A stretch of DNA of 64,000 nucleotides, taken from contig CALXKJ010000010.1 in the NCBI GenBank assembly GCA_944388955.1, forward strand, positions 1 through 64,000, read 5' to 3'. The number at the start of each line of letters is the position of its first letter. Positions within the stretch are counted from its first letter, which is position 1. This stretch comes from an uncultured Spirochaetaceae bacterium. GTDB lineage: Bacteria; Spirochaetota; Spirochaetia; Sphaerochaetales; Sphaerochaetaceae. The notes below the pieces were generated by a model. It saw nothing but the letters and a program-made list of their open reading frames with translations. It did not search any database and had not been told where the DNA came from. A program made the position numbers and the translations under genes. This document shows, one piece after another, positions 43,522 to 52,533 of this stretch.

Positions 43522-44241
43522 TTATCTCCGCTCCAGCCAGATTTCGCTTATAGCGTGCTCTTTGTCCATACCCTTCTGCTCGAATTTTGTCACTGGTCTC
43601 CAAGTGACAGGAGGCGCATACCCTCCGAATGGGTTGTCGAGAAGAGACTCTTCTGCAGAGAATCCCAGCACTTCCTCCGCATATTCTTCCCAGTCTGTCA
43701 CCATGTAGATATATCCGCCTTTTCTGAGCTTTGTCGCGAGAAAATGAAGGAATGCTGGATTCATCAGACGTCTCTTGTGATGCCGCTTCTTCTGCCATGG
43801 GTCGGGGAAGAATATGTGGAATCCCTCAACAGAGCCATCGGCGATCATATGCTCAAGGACATCGACAGCATTGAATCTGATGATTTTGACATTATCTATG
43901 TTTCTCTTTCCGAGATCCTCAAGAAGATTGACAAAGCCGTGAAGGAATACCTCAATGCCGATATAATTGCACTCAGGCCGTCTTATCGCAATCTCACTTG
44001 TCGTGTCCCCCATTCCGAATCCTATCTCTATAACTACTGGATTGGGATTGCCGAATAACGATTCATAATCGAGGATCTTATCCTCAAAGAAGAAACCATG
44101 GGATGGCATATAGTCGGAAATGACTTTCTTATAGCGATCAGAGAGTACATTATTCCTGAGAACATAGCTCTTTATTGTCCTCTCCTTGCCTTTTCTTATT
44201 TCAATTTCATCAATTCTCTTAAATAAATCCTCATCTGTCAT
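43522..44241 (-). CDS. trmB: tRNA (guanine-N7-)-methyltransferase
   Basis: A 239-residue SAM enzyme that makes m7G46 in the tRNA variable loop. It has the SAM-binding IEIGFGMGD motif and the TrmB signature FFPDPWQKKRHHKRRL, both family-specific. Its ATG overlaps the mfd stop by one base, so it is translationally coupled. A large antisense frame over it is a shadow. Confidence 0.95.
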   Translation of the reverse strand: MTDEDLFKRIDEIEIRKGKERTIKSYVLRNNVLSDRYKKVISDYMPSHGFFFEDKILDYESLFGNPNPVVIEIGFGMGDTTSEIAIRRPECNYIGIEVFLHGFVNLLEDLGKRNIDNVKIIRFNAVDVLEHMIADGSVEGFHIFFPDPWQKKRHHKRRLMNPAFLHFLATKLRKGGYIYMVTDWEEYAEEVLGFSAEESLLDNPFGGYAPPVTWRPVTKFEQKGMDKEHAISEIWLERR

Positions 44242-47200
44242 CAGATCAGTCTCCTTAATTGCTCCAGTATGAAGAGAGCCTTATCCTTAAGAGATACAGC
44301 ACCTGTCTGCATCTTCATATGTGTCATGTTGCTGCTGTCAAGCTGGACATTTCCACCTGAAAGCTTCAGAAGGTTTATCACTTTATCTGGGTTGATAGCC
44401 GAAAGCTTCGAGAACTCAAGATCAACGGCCCCGCGTCTTTCCGTCAGATGGAAAATTGAGAGACGCCTGCATATAATCTTTATCTCAGCTATGCAGAAGA
44501 GGTTATCAACCTCCTCAGGCATCTGTCCATACCTGTTTTCAAGCTCGCTTCTGAGGCCTTCCAGCTGACCGTCAGTCTGTATTGACGCGATTTTCTTATA
44601 GGCTTCGAATTTTGAGGATGGCTCTGGGATATAGCTATCTGGAATAAAGCCTGAGTAATCAAGTTCGAGAAGCACATCACGCTCCTTGTCCACATGCTCT
44701 GAATCAGTCAGACGATCGACTTCCTCCTCCAGAAGGCGCATATACATATCCAGTCCAACAGCCTCAAGATGCCCTGATTGCTCACGTCCAAGGATATTGC
44801 CAGCTCCCCTGAACTCCATGTCCTTCATCGCGACTTTGAATCCAGAGCCGAGCGCTGTGTTCTCCGAAAGCACGCGAAGACGCCTTAAAGCGTCATTATT
44901 CAGCATCGATTCATCCTGATAGAGAAGATAGCAGTACGCTTTCCTGTCAGATCTTCCGACACGTCCTCTCAGCTGATAAAGCTGTGAAAGCCCGAATCTA
45001 TCTGCCTGATCGATTATAATCGTGTTCACATTCGGAATATCGATTCCATTCTCTATGATTGTTGTCGATACAAGGACCTGGATTCCTTCATAGACGAAGC
45101 GATGCATTACATCCTCAATTTCCTCGGCTTCCATCTGTCCATGGGCACTTTCGACAATAGCATATGGAATTTCAGAGCGTATCATCTGAACAATCGATTC
45201 AAGGTCATCGATTCTGTTGTGAAGATAGAATACCTGACCACCTCTCTCAAGCTCGCGCTTGATTGCATCTGAAATGAGCTTAACTGAGAACTGCCCTATC
45301 TCAGTCTCTACAGGCTGTCTCTCACGTGGTGCTGTGGTAAGAAGAGACATATCGCGGACTTTAAGAAGGGACATATATAACGTGCGAGGTATCGGCGTTG
45401 CAGAAAGCGTGAGGGAATCGATATTCGTTCGCATCTGCTTGATTCTCTCTTTATCCTTTACACCGAACCGCTGTTCCTCATCGACTATCAATAGTCCAAG
45501 GTCATGGAACTGTATTGTCTTCTGCAATATGCGATGAGTTCCGAAAAGGACATCAACAGAGCCATCCTTCACCCCCTGGAGTGTTTTCCTCTGCTCCTGT
45601 CCTTTCACAAAACGCGATAGCACTGCAGCATTGACAGGAAATGAGCCAAGACGCGACTTGAAGTTGTTGAAATGCTGTTCGGCGAGAATGACAGTCGGCG
45701 CAAGGAATGCAACCTGCTTACCGCTCATTACAGCTTTGAATGCCGCACGGAAAGCTATCTCCGTCTTCCCGTAGCCGACATCACCGCATACAAGACGGTC
45801 CATGACTTTGTCAGATTCCATATCCTTCTTTATCTCGTCTATGCATTTCAGCTGGTCGGGTGTCTCCGTGAACGGGAAAGAGGCCTCGAACTGTATCTGC
45901 CAGTCATTGTCGCGGGAGAATGGGAAACCATGAACACGCTGTCTCTCTGCGTACAGGTGGACAAGCTCCGCGGCAAGCTCAGCAGCGCTTTTAAGCGCTT
46001 TCTCCTTCTTCTTCGACCAGCTCTGGGAGCCTAAGGAATCGAGCTTGGGAGGCTTGCCATCGTTACCTATGTACTTCTGGACAAGGTCAGCCTGTTCGAT
46101 GGGCACATATAGATGCTCATCATTCGCGTATTCTATTTTTATATAATCCCGCTCCGTCCTGCTTGTCTTAACGCGGTCGATTTTTATAAACCGTCCTATG
46201 CCATAATTGACGTGGACTACATAATCGCCTTCCTGAAGCTCTACGAAAGAATCAAGCGGTGACGAGATGGTTTCAACTACGGACTTTGCCCTCTTCCGCT
46301 TCCGTCCGAATATTTCGTTATCAAGAACGACAAGTATAGATTCTTTCTCTATCTGGAAGCCCGATGAGATATCTGCAGTCTCGATAGAGACATCAAAATC
46401 CTTGAGCACACTTTCAAGTCGCTCTTTCTGGACATCAGATGGGGCTATAACAGATATGCGCCAGCCATTCTGCAGCAGGTTATTAAGATCATCCTTGAAA
46501 TAAGTGACATTGCCGAAATAAGAGCGCGAGGCGCTCACGCCAAAATGCGCATACTCAGGCGATGAGATATCATAGATGCAGAATGCATGCCTTAGGGCTG
46601 CTTCGAAACTTCCCCAATCGAGAAGAAGCTTATCAGGAAGAGGCGCTTTCTCATCATTCTTATAGGCCTCGGCAAACAGAGCCCTGGCCTCATTCTGCAT
46701 TGCTTTCCAGGCTGTACCGAGTCTCTCCATTCCTGCCAGGACAAAGTAATCATCAGCCCTCAAATAGCTTTCAAGAGTGGAGAAAAGCGGACTTGAATCA
46801 CCGGAGATGAGCGGAATATTCACCCTTTTCATCTCTTTGATGCTCTTCTGTGTCATCGGGTCATAATACGCTATGCGCCCAATCTCATCCCATTCAGCGT
46901 AAAGGCGTACTGGAGACTCAAATGAGAATGGGAAGATATCCATAACCTCGCCACGGATTGAATATGAGCCAGCTTCATAGCATGAGGAAGCCCGATAATA
47001 CCCCGCCTTCTCGAGATTGACTGCAAGTTCGGATGTATTGAATGAATCACCTATCCGGAGCTTTATCGAATAGCTGTCAAGCGATTCAGGGGACATTACA
47101 GGAGACACGAAAGCTCTCAGCGATACAACAACGACACCATTCTTCATCTCGCTGATTTCATCAAGCGCTTTCTTCTGCTCATAGCTAGATGAGTTCAGAC

Positions 47201-47483
47201 GGAAATCAGAATAAAGACGCCTGCCATCGGAAGGAAGGAGAACTGAAGAGATATCGTTATCGGAAGAGAGATCTGAAAATAGCTGTTTCGCACTGTCATC
47301 GGTAGGTGTAACTGCAAATAAACGACAGCCTCTCTTCCCCTGTATGAGGCGTACAGCCCGAGAGAGAGGATAATAATCAAGGCTGTCTGCTTTGATGATA
47401 TGCGAATCAAGCCTGCCTGCATCCTTGATTGCTTGATTCTTCTTTATATAATCGGTTATCAGATCCCTGATTCTCGTGTCCAC
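44241..47483 (-). CDS. mfd: Transcription-repair coupling factor
   Basis: A 1080-residue DNA translocase that removes stalled RNA polymerase and recruits UvrA. In order: UvrB-homology module, RNA polymerase-interaction (CarD-like) domain around GDYVVHVNYGIGRFIKI, RecG-like motor with GDVGYGKTEIAF and DEEQRFG, a TRG region and the C-terminal D7 domain. The longest open frame runs far into the divergent phosphatase gene, so it cannot be the true start. A GTG at 47483, 6 nt past a TACAAT box, gives a normal N-terminus (VDTRIRDLITDYI) and length. Confidence 0.95.
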   Translation of the reverse strand: MDTRIRDLITDYIKKNQAIKDAGRLDSHIIKADSLDYYPLSRAVRLIQGKRGCRLFAVTPTDDSAKQLFSDLSSDNDISSVLLPSDGRRLYSDFRLNSSSYEQKKALDEISEMKNGVVVVSLRAFVSPVMSPESLDSYSIKLRIGDSFNTSELAVNLEKAGYYRASSCYEAGSYSIRGEVMDIFPFSFESPVRLYAEWDEIGRIAYYDPMTQKSIKEMKRVNIPLISGDSSPLFSTLESYLRADDYFVLAGMERLGTAWKAMQNEARALFAEAYKNDEKAPLPDKLLLDWGSFEAALRHAFCIYDISSPEYAHFGVSASRSYFGNVTYFKDDLNNLLQNGWRISVIAPSDVQKERLESVLKDFDVSIETADISSGFQIEKESILVVLDNEIFGRKRKRAKSVVETISSPLDSFVELQEGDYVVHVNYGIGRFIKIDRVKTSRTERDYIKIEYANDEHLYVPIEQADLVQKYIGNDGKPPKLDSLGSQSWSKKKEKALKSAAELAAELVHLYAERQRVHGFPFSRDNDWQIQFEASFPFTETPDQLKCIDEIKKDMESDKVMDRLVCGDVGYGKTEIAFRAAFKAVMSGKQVAFLAPTVILAEQHFNNFKSRLGSFPVNAAVLSRFVKGQEQRKTLQGVKDGSVDVLFGTHRILQKTIQFHDLGLLIVDEEQRFGVKDKERIKQMRTNIDSLTLSATPIPRTLYMSLLKVRDMSLLTTAPRERQPVETEIGQFSVKLISDAIKRELERGGQVFYLHNRIDDLESIVQMIRSEIPYAIVESAHGQMEAEEIEDVMHRFVYEGIQVLVSTTIIENGIDIPNVNTIIIDQADRFGLSQLYQLRGRVGRSDRKAYCYLLYQDESMLNNDALRRLRVLSENTALGSGFKVAMKDMEFRGAGNILGREQSGHLEAVGLDMYMRLLEEEVDRLTDSEHVDKERDVLLELDYSGFIPDSYIPEPSSKFEAYKKIASIQTDGQLEGLRSELENRYGQMPEEVDNLFCIAEIKIICRRLSIFHLTERRGAVDLEFSKLSAINPDKVINLLKLSGGNVQLDSSNMTHMKMQTGAVSLKDKALFILEQLRRLI

Positions 47484-47489
47484 GCCGCG

Positions 47490-47518
47490 ATTGTAAAGTA
47501 TTATGCATAAACGGGCAA
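47490..47518 (-). promoter_or_regulatory. Promoter of mfd
   Basis: Minus strand: TTGCCC (47513-47518), 17 nt, TACAAT (47490-47495), ending 6 nt before the GTG. There is no Shine-Dalgarno sequence. Confidence 0.6.
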
Positions 47519-47547
47519 CAAGGCAGAGGACGGTGCTGAGAGGTGAT

Positions 47548-48357
47548 ATGATAGACTTGCTTGATAAATCAAAACTCGACAGGCTATATGCAAAGATAAT
47601 CGAATGCGGACAATATGCATGCGCTATGCAGCAGCATGTGGTACGCTCATTCAAAGCAGATGGCTCTGTGCTTACAGAAGCTGATACAGCCATCAGCCGC
47701 ATGATTATAAACGAGATACGTGAGCTTTTCCCGGATGCCGCCGTAATCAGCGAGGAGGACATCGTCGAGAACAGAAAGGATGCCAGGTGGATATTCATCC
47801 TCGACCCTATAGATGGAACAGATGTCTACTCTCAGGGAATGCCTGCTTTCGCTATATCGCTGGGTATACTCAATCAGGAGCATCAGCCTGTAGGAGCGAT
47901 GATATCCCTTCCCCGCTTCGGTGTTGGATGCGAAGCGCTGAACCTGAGGATGGATCCATATGATGATGCATACATAAACGGAGAGAAGTTCGTACCATAT
48001 AACGGAAAAAGCGAAGCGAGACAGGTGACAATGGGCTCGAAAGGGATGCTTGAGCTCGATTTCTCCCGCTTCACTGGAAAGGTAAGAGTCCTTGGCTCCA
48101 CGATAATCCATATCCTCGCACCGCTTATATTCAACGCTGTCGACGGCGTTGTGGTACAGCGCTGTTTTGCATGGGATATAGCTTCCGCACATGCTGTCAT
48201 GAAACACTATGGAATGGATCTTGCAGATAAAAATGGCTCGGTTTTCAGCTATACGGATTCATTTATCTTCGATAAGACTCCACTTGACAGAATTCTCTAT
48301 GGCGGCACTGCAAAGACAAGGGAAATACTGGTAAAAGCTCTTCCGCTTAAATTTTGA
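47548..48357 (+). CDS. Inositol monophosphatase family phosphatase
   Basis: A 269-residue Mg2+-dependent sugar or nucleotide phosphatase. It has the metal site in ISEEDIVENR and ILDPIDGTDVYSQG (DPIDGT motif), and the late WDIASAHAVMKHYG motif. The family includes inositol-1-phosphatase, fructose-1,6-bisphosphatase-like enzymes and CysQ nucleotidases; I cannot choose among them. GAGAGGTGAT fixes the start at 47548. It is divergent from mfd and overlaps the convergent NTPase gene by 11 bp. Confidence 0.9.
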   Translation: MIDLLDKSKLDRLYAKIIECGQYACAMQQHVVRSFKADGSVLTEADTAISRMIINEIRELFPDAAVISEEDIVENRKDARWIFILDPIDGTDVYSQGMPAFAISLGILNQEHQPVGAMISLPRFGVGCEALNLRMDPYDDAYINGEKFVPYNGKSEARQVTMGSKGMLELDFSRFTGKVRVLGSTIIHILAPLIFNAVDGVVVQRCFAWDIASAHAVMKHYGMDLADKNGSVFSYTDSFIFDKTPLDRILYGGTAKTREILVKALPLKF

Positions 48358-48784
48358 TGAGAGTGTAATCCTTGATGGCAAATGCATTTATCACATCATG
48401 AAGAAAGTCATCCCTCACAGTAATTGTCAGTGCTATCCTCTCATTGCGAAGAAGATGCCAAAGAGATGGCATGAAGCCTTTCCCTTCAAGCTCCAGACGT
48501 CCTATCTCATCGAGAAAGACATTCCCTTCAGCCCGCATCAGGAGCTTTGCATTGCATTCGTCAAAAAGCTTACCGCTGTAATACCATTTACGGAAACGCT
48601 CTTCAAAGACCGGTGCTTCTGTCATCAGAAGCTCTGTCTTTCCTGTTGATAAATCATGAAGGTAATATTCGCTTCCCTGATGCAATGTCGCAAAGCCTGA
48701 AGCATGGCCTTCATTTGCCGAAAGCGAAAGCAGCGTGGTTGTCTTTCCGCTTCCTTTTGCTCCTGTTATTATCCTAGATTTCAT
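48347..48784 (-). CDS. THEP1-family nucleoside triphosphatase
   Basis: A 145-residue P-loop NTPase, slightly shorter than the usual about 170-180. The P loop is GAKGSGKTTTL (about 8-18) and the Walker B FLDEIGRLELEGKGF is the THEP1 signature. These enzymes hydrolyse NTPs broadly and their cellular role is unclear. Its ATG overlaps the end of the ACT-domain gene by 11 bp in another frame, so the two form a coupled pair. Confidence 0.82.
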   Translation of the reverse strand: MKSRIITGAKGSGKTTTLLSLSANEGHASGFATLHQGSEYYLHDLSTGKTELLMTEAPVFEERFRKWYYSGKLFDECNAKLLMRAEGNVFLDEIGRLELEGKGFMPSLWHLLRNERIALTITVRDDFLHDVINAFAIKDYTLIKI

Positions 48785-49436
48785 CTGTCAGGAATGCGGT
48801 GAGCGCTTCATAAGCTCTCGAGCTCTGCTCTTTGCCGATGACGAATGTCAGGACATTCATCGTCGAGACAATCTCTATGATATTGATACCCGCCCAAGCG
48901 AGCTTTCTGGCTGCAAGATGGAGAATTCCGGGTGTCTGCAGGAAATCACCGGTGAAGACTATCGTGATAGCGACAAGATCTGAAAAACGATGGATGACAT
49001 CCTTTTCCGAGATAAGGGAGTCAACTTTATCGCGTAAGCTCCCGGATATTGCCAGAGATATCTCATGAGAGCCGATTGTGATATTGAGAAAGTCTCCATT
49101 CGAAGGCTGGACAACATCATATAGCTTCATCAGAGAGCTTGCTGTCTCATCACTCATCCTGAGATTAAGATCATAGATATTCGTCTTCATCGAGATTTCA
49201 AACCCGATATTCTCCCTCTTCTCCTTTCCAGCTTTCTCCTTAAGCTCGGAGGCATAGCGCCGTGAAGCCATCACAAGTGATGAATGGCTCACTTCATACC
49301 CCGCGCTTCTTGAGATATCTTCCTGCATGTAACGAGCGAGATTCGAGAAAGAGATGAGATCCTCAATGAGCATCTCGGAAATGAAAGGACTTTTATCAAT
49401 GAAATTCTTGACTAATGATGATATCGATGCGCCCAT
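48774..49436 (-). CDS. ACT-domain regulatory protein
   Basis: A 220-residue protein. The C-terminal about 70 residues have the ACT pattern (ITIVFTGDFLQTPGILHLAA, then KLAWAGINIIEIVST), close to the aspartokinase type. The N-terminal about 60 residues are helical and may form a helix-turn-helix-like or dimer region (DISRSAGYEVSHSSLVMASR). It has no catalytic domain, so a ligand-sensing role, perhaps for an amino acid, is inferred. AAAGGTGG precedes the ATG. An inverted repeat GTTATTAT/ATAATAAC (49448-49481) lies directly upstream and could be its operator. Confidence 0.6.
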   Translation of the reverse strand: MGASISSLVKNFIDKSPFISEMLIEDLISFSNLARYMQEDISRSAGYEVSHSSLVMASRRYASELKEKAGKEKRENIGFEISMKTNIYDLNLRMSDETASSLMKLYDVVQPSNGDFLNITIGSHEISLAISGSLRDKVDSLISEKDVIHRFSDLVAITIVFTGDFLQTPGILHLAARKLAWAGINIIEIVSTMNVLTFVIGKEQSSRAYEALTAFLTDEI

Positions 49437-49508
49437 ATTCCACCTTTGTTATTATTTCTTAGGAAATGTTATCATAATAACAATCAAAGATTCAAGCGAT
49501 AATAATCT

Positions 49509-50240
49509 TCAGCGTTTTTCAGCTCTGATGATAAGCATCATCGGGCGTCTCCATTCATTCTTCATCTCATCAAGAGTCTTAAGGTGTTCAGGAACTTCAG
49601 GTTCAACCAATCCGGTTAATGTGAAACCTGCCTCAAGGAGTGCCGACACATACGTTGTAAGAGTCCTATGGTACTTCGGTATTATGGAGCCGAGGAAATG
49701 AGTCTCGCGTATTCCTTCTGAAAAGTAATTGTCGAGAGGAAAATGCAGAATCCCGCCTTCTTCATCATAAAACCAGTCCTCGCTTCCTTCTGCAGTGAAT
49801 GCAGGATGCTCAAAAGAGAAGAGGAACGTGCCATTTTTTCTCAGCCATTTGTAAATCCTGCTGACCAGCAATCTGTAATTCCTCACATAATGCATAGCCA
49901 GGGAGCTGAATACCAAATCATATGATTCATCACCAGCGCTGAATGCCTCGATATCACAGAGCATATATCTTATCTTCGCATCGTTATTTATCTGCCTAGC
50001 CTTCCCAAGCATTCTCTCGCTTATATCAACAGCATCGATATCCAAGGCTCCATGCTTTGCAAAATAAGCAGCATGCCATCCAAAACCGCATCCAAGATCC
50101 AATATTCTCAATCCCGCCACGTCAGGAATAAGCGGTTCGAGACTAGCCCACTCGCCAGCACCCGTAAGTCCAAGACGAGAGCGGGTCATAGAAGAATAAG
50201 ACGAGAAAAAAGTCTCATCATCATAGATATTTCTTTCCAT
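49509..50240 (-). CDS. Class I SAM-dependent methyltransferase
   Basis: A 243-residue Methyltransf_11-type enzyme with motif I RILDLGCGFGWHAAYFAKHG, the acidic ribose contact in IDAVDIS, and LVFSSLAMHYV as motif IV. The C-terminal half (FSFEHPAFT and onward) is typical of small-molecule methyltransferases. The substrate is unknown. It lies on its own between the ACT gene and divergent nrdR. Confidence 0.85.
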   Translation of the reverse strand: MERNIYDDETFFSSYSSMTRSRLGLTGAGEWASLEPLIPDVAGLRILDLGCGFGWHAAYFAKHGALDIDAVDISERMLGKARQINNDAKIRYMLCDIEAFSAGDESYDLVFSSLAMHYVRNYRLLVSRIYKWLRKNGTFLFSFEHPAFTAEGSEDWFYDEEGGILHFPLDNYFSEGIRETHFLGSIIPKYHRTLTTYVSALLEAGFTLTGLVEPEVPEHLKTLDEMKNEWRRPMMLIIRAEKR

Positions 50241-50334
50241 ATGGAGAATGCTAACACAAAGTCATACATAATTCTCCATAATGACTCCAGATGCCCCTAC
50301 CTGTAGGCAGTCAGGCAACTTTTTTAATAAAATC

Positions 50335-50363
50335 TCCACATATGGTGTCATATGTGTTATCAT
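50335..50363 (+). promoter_or_regulatory. nrdR promoter with overlapping palindrome
   Basis: TCCACA (50335-50340), 17 nt, extended -10 TG-T-TATCAT (50358-50363), 10 nt before the nrdR ATG and without a Shine-Dalgarno sequence. A palindrome CACATATG-GTGT-CATATGTG (50337-50356) fills the spacer. It resembles an NrdR box (ACAC-AT-rich-GTGT type) and could serve autoregulation. Confidence 0.6.
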
Positions 50364-50373
50364 GCTACACACT

Positions 50374-50832
50374 ATGAAATGTCCACGCTGCTATGTAGAT
50401 AATGATAAAGTACTCGAATCTCGGACAAATAAGGATGGAACCTCGATAAGAAGAAGGCGTGAATGCCTGAATTGCGGCCATAGATTCACAAGCTATGAGC
50501 GCATCGAGGAAAAACCCATCATCGTAATCAAGAAAGATGGACGTCATCAGCCCTTTGACATCTCCAAAGTCGAAAGAGGCATCAGGCAGTGTACTGAGAA
50601 GCTCAATATAACACAGGATGAAATCGAGACGATTCTCAGAAACATCGAAGACAGCATTTACGAAGCGGCAGGAGCGAAGAACACTGTCACAAGCCAGCAG
50701 GTTGGAGAAGAGACACTGAAGCAGCTTTATCCTGTATCGAGAGTCGCATATGTACGATTTGCCTCAGTATACAGGGCATTCGACGATCTCGATCAGTTCA
50801 TAGACGAGATTGAGAAACTTGCAAAGAGATAA
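50374..50832 (+). CDS. nrdR: Ribonucleotide reductase repressor NrdR
   Basis: A 152-residue regulator of ribonucleotide reductase genes. The N-terminal zinc ribbon has CPRC and CLNC pairs (MKCPRCYVDNDKVLESR, then RRECLNCGHRFTSYER), and the C-terminal ATP-cone (about 49-139) senses ATP/dATP. The start at 50374 gives the canonical MKCPxC; an in-frame extension of 31 codons crosses the promoter. The convergent dgt neighbour also affects dNTP pools. Confidence 0.96.
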   Translation: MKCPRCYVDNDKVLESRTNKDGTSIRRRRECLNCGHRFTSYERIEEKPIIVIKKDGRHQPFDISKVERGIRQCTEKLNITQDEIETILRNIEDSIYEAAGAKNTVTSQQVGEETLKQLYPVSRVAYVRFASVYRAFDDLDQFIDEIEKLAKR

Positions 50833-50834
50833 TA

Positions 50835-51980
50835 TTATCTGGCATCGAACCATCTGCCTGTGACTGAATGCTCAATCTCCTCATTGAGGTGGTCAGGCTT
50901 CAGGATTTCATTCGCGCAATCAAGGCAGAAATTATCTGTCATGCCGGCAACGTAGTCTATTATCATGCGCTTGTCAGAGCCTTCCCTTTCCATGTATTTC
51001 GGATACATATCACGGATATGGTTGTAAAAACCAGCTGCAAGCATATTGTGCTCCGCCATATACCCGTGCTCATCAAGATGATTCTCATCATAAAGCTCCT
51101 CAAGATAATCGACGATAAGCCGTAGAAGCCTTGTGAAATAGCGTGTGTAGCCATTGAGAATCTCTGAGCGGTATATGTACTGATAATTGAATTCCGAGAA
51201 AGCTTCCACAGCCTCGAATATCTCAGGAGAGAATCCGATACCGGTCTCCTCGTCCGCTCCGTTGATGATATCTGTAACAAGCGTGTTGATTATAGCGCCA
51301 TTTGTCGTACCAAGCCTTTCCCTGACGATTTCCGGCAGCTCCCGGCCTTTGAGGATTCCAAGTCTATATGCATCCTCCCAGTCACGTCCAAGATATGCAA
51401 TCGAATCGGAAAAGCGCACAACAGCACCTTCAGCCGTGGAAGGAATGAGTCCTTCCCTTTCAGTGACTGCCTCCAAATCCCTTACTGTCCCTGTCGGCTT
51501 GATCCTCACGCGTATGCTCTCACCGTTATGGCATACGATGCCGTCGCGGACAGCATATGTGAGATTGAGGCCATTGCCGTTATTCGAGAGGAAATCAACA
51601 ACGCGGAGAGAGTTTATCTCATGCTCGAATTTTCCCAGTCCCCTCTCTTCTGAAAGCTTCGAGATAATCCTCTCGCCCACATGCCCGAATGGCGTATGAC
51701 CAAGATCATGCCCAAGCCCTATCGCCCATGCCATCTCTGAATCAAGACCAAGCGGACGGCATATGGCAGCTGCAATGGAGGCGACATGGAGAACATGCTC
51801 CATCCTTGTGCAGATATGATCATTTGAAGGTGCAAAGAAGACCTGTGTCTTATGCTTGAGTCTTCTGAACGGCGAAGAATGAAGAATCGCGGTGGTGTCC
51901 CTGTAATAAGGCCCTCTGGCATCTTCCATGCGCTCTCTCAGGCGCTTTGTCAGCTCATTTCCATATCTTTCAGCAACCAT
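50835..51980 (-). CDS. dgt: dGTPase-like dNTP triphosphohydrolase
   Basis: A 381-residue HD-domain enzyme. The metal site is in RMEHVLHVA and LGHDLGHTPFGHVGE (H...HD), with a later D in FSDSIAYLGRD, as in Dgt/SAMHD1-like proteins of the short (type 2) class. It cuts dNTPs to nucleoside and triphosphate. Its stop lies 2 bp from the end of convergent nrdR. The promoter (TTCTAC at 52010-52015, 17 nt, TAGAAT at 51987-51992 with a TG extension) ends 6 nt before the ATG, without a Shine-Dalgarno sequence. Confidence 0.92.
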   Translation of the reverse strand: MVAERYGNELTKRLRERMEDARGPYYRDTTAILHSSPFRRLKHKTQVFFAPSNDHICTRMEHVLHVASIAAAICRPLGLDSEMAWAIGLGHDLGHTPFGHVGERIISKLSEERGLGKFEHEINSLRVVDFLSNNGNGLNLTYAVRDGIVCHNGESIRVRIKPTGTVRDLEAVTEREGLIPSTAEGAVVRFSDSIAYLGRDWEDAYRLGILKGRELPEIVRERLGTTNGAIINTLVTDIINGADEETGIGFSPEIFEAVEAFSEFNYQYIYRSEILNGYTRYFTRLLRLIVDYLEELYDENHLDEHGYMAEHNMLAAGFYNHIRDMYPKYMEREGSDKRMIIDYVAGMTDNFCLDCANEILKPDHLNEEIEHSVTGRWFDAR

Positions 51981-51986
51981 ATGAAG

Positions 51987-52015
51987 ATTCTAGCATATCG
52001 CAGATGATGGTAGAA
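51987..52015 (-). promoter_or_regulatory. Promoter of dgt
   Basis: Minus strand TTCTAC, 17 nt, TAGAAT, 6 nt, ATG. Both hexamers and all spacings are the same as in the promoter at 63439-63467. Confidence 0.6.
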
Positions 52016-52053
52016 GAAGGTTACCTGTGATAGAATCATGAAGAGGCGTTCCA

Positions 52054-52503
52054 GTGCTTGTATATATCATACCTATAACCGCATTGCTTCTTTCATTCAT
52101 GTCGCTTCTGGCATCTTTGAGATTCATATTCTCACGGCAGGGGCTATACTGGGTATTCCCTGCAATCATATCGCTTCTGCTCTTTTTCCAGAATCTGGAC
52201 ACGCTTCTCGTGCTTGGTGAAGCTGACATAACGGTATTCGAATATACATTCCGCAACTTCTCTCCATTCATTCTCTCTTTTCTGTGGTACATGATGATCA
52301 TCATATTCCACTATGCGCTGAAGAAAACCATTGCTGAAAACCGATTCGAGAGCGATGCAAGGAAGAACAGGGCCGAAGCTGAGTATCTGATGAAAATCGA
52401 GATGAGGAAGACCGGAAAGTCCAGACGCGAAAGAAAAAAGTATATAGAGAACAAAGCAGAAGTGCCTGATATCCCTGAATATTCATCCCCTGATATCGAC
52501 TGA
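52054..52503 (+). CDS. Small membrane protein of unknown function
   Basis: A 149-residue protein with about three hydrophobic helices in the first about 90 residues, followed by a highly charged cytoplasmic tail (ENRFESDARKNRAEAEYLMK and so on). No family is recognised. The GTG start at 52054 has AAGAGG 7 nt upstream and TAGAAT further up. It stands 30 bp before the aroK gene, divergent from dgt. Confidence 0.6.
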   Translation: MLVYIIPITALLLSFMSLLASLRFIFSRQGLYWVFPAIISLLLFFQNLDTLLVLGEADITVFEYTFRNFSPFILSFLWYMMIIIFHYALKKTIAENRFESDARKNRAEAEYLMKIEMRKTGKSRRERKKYIENKAEVPDIPEYSSPDID

Positions 52504-52524
52504 AAATCACCAAAGCGCTATAAT
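52496..52524 (+). promoter_or_regulatory. Promoter of the aroK-aroC-XPB operon
   Basis: TCGACT (52496-52501), 17 nt, consensus TATAAT (52519-52524), 9 nt before the aroK ATG, which has no Shine-Dalgarno sequence. Confidence 0.6.
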
Positions 52525-52533
52525 TTACCTATT

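Noticed and set aside
43402-44058. Open frame of 218 codons on the plus strand
   Set aside because: It is antisense to trmB, whose family motifs are intact, and its own protein has no recognisable features.
47484-47798. Extension of the mfd frame by about 105 codons upstream
   Set aside because: It would run antisense through the start of the phosphatase gene, which has a strong ribosome-binding site and conserved motifs; a GTG at 47483 with its own promoter is better.
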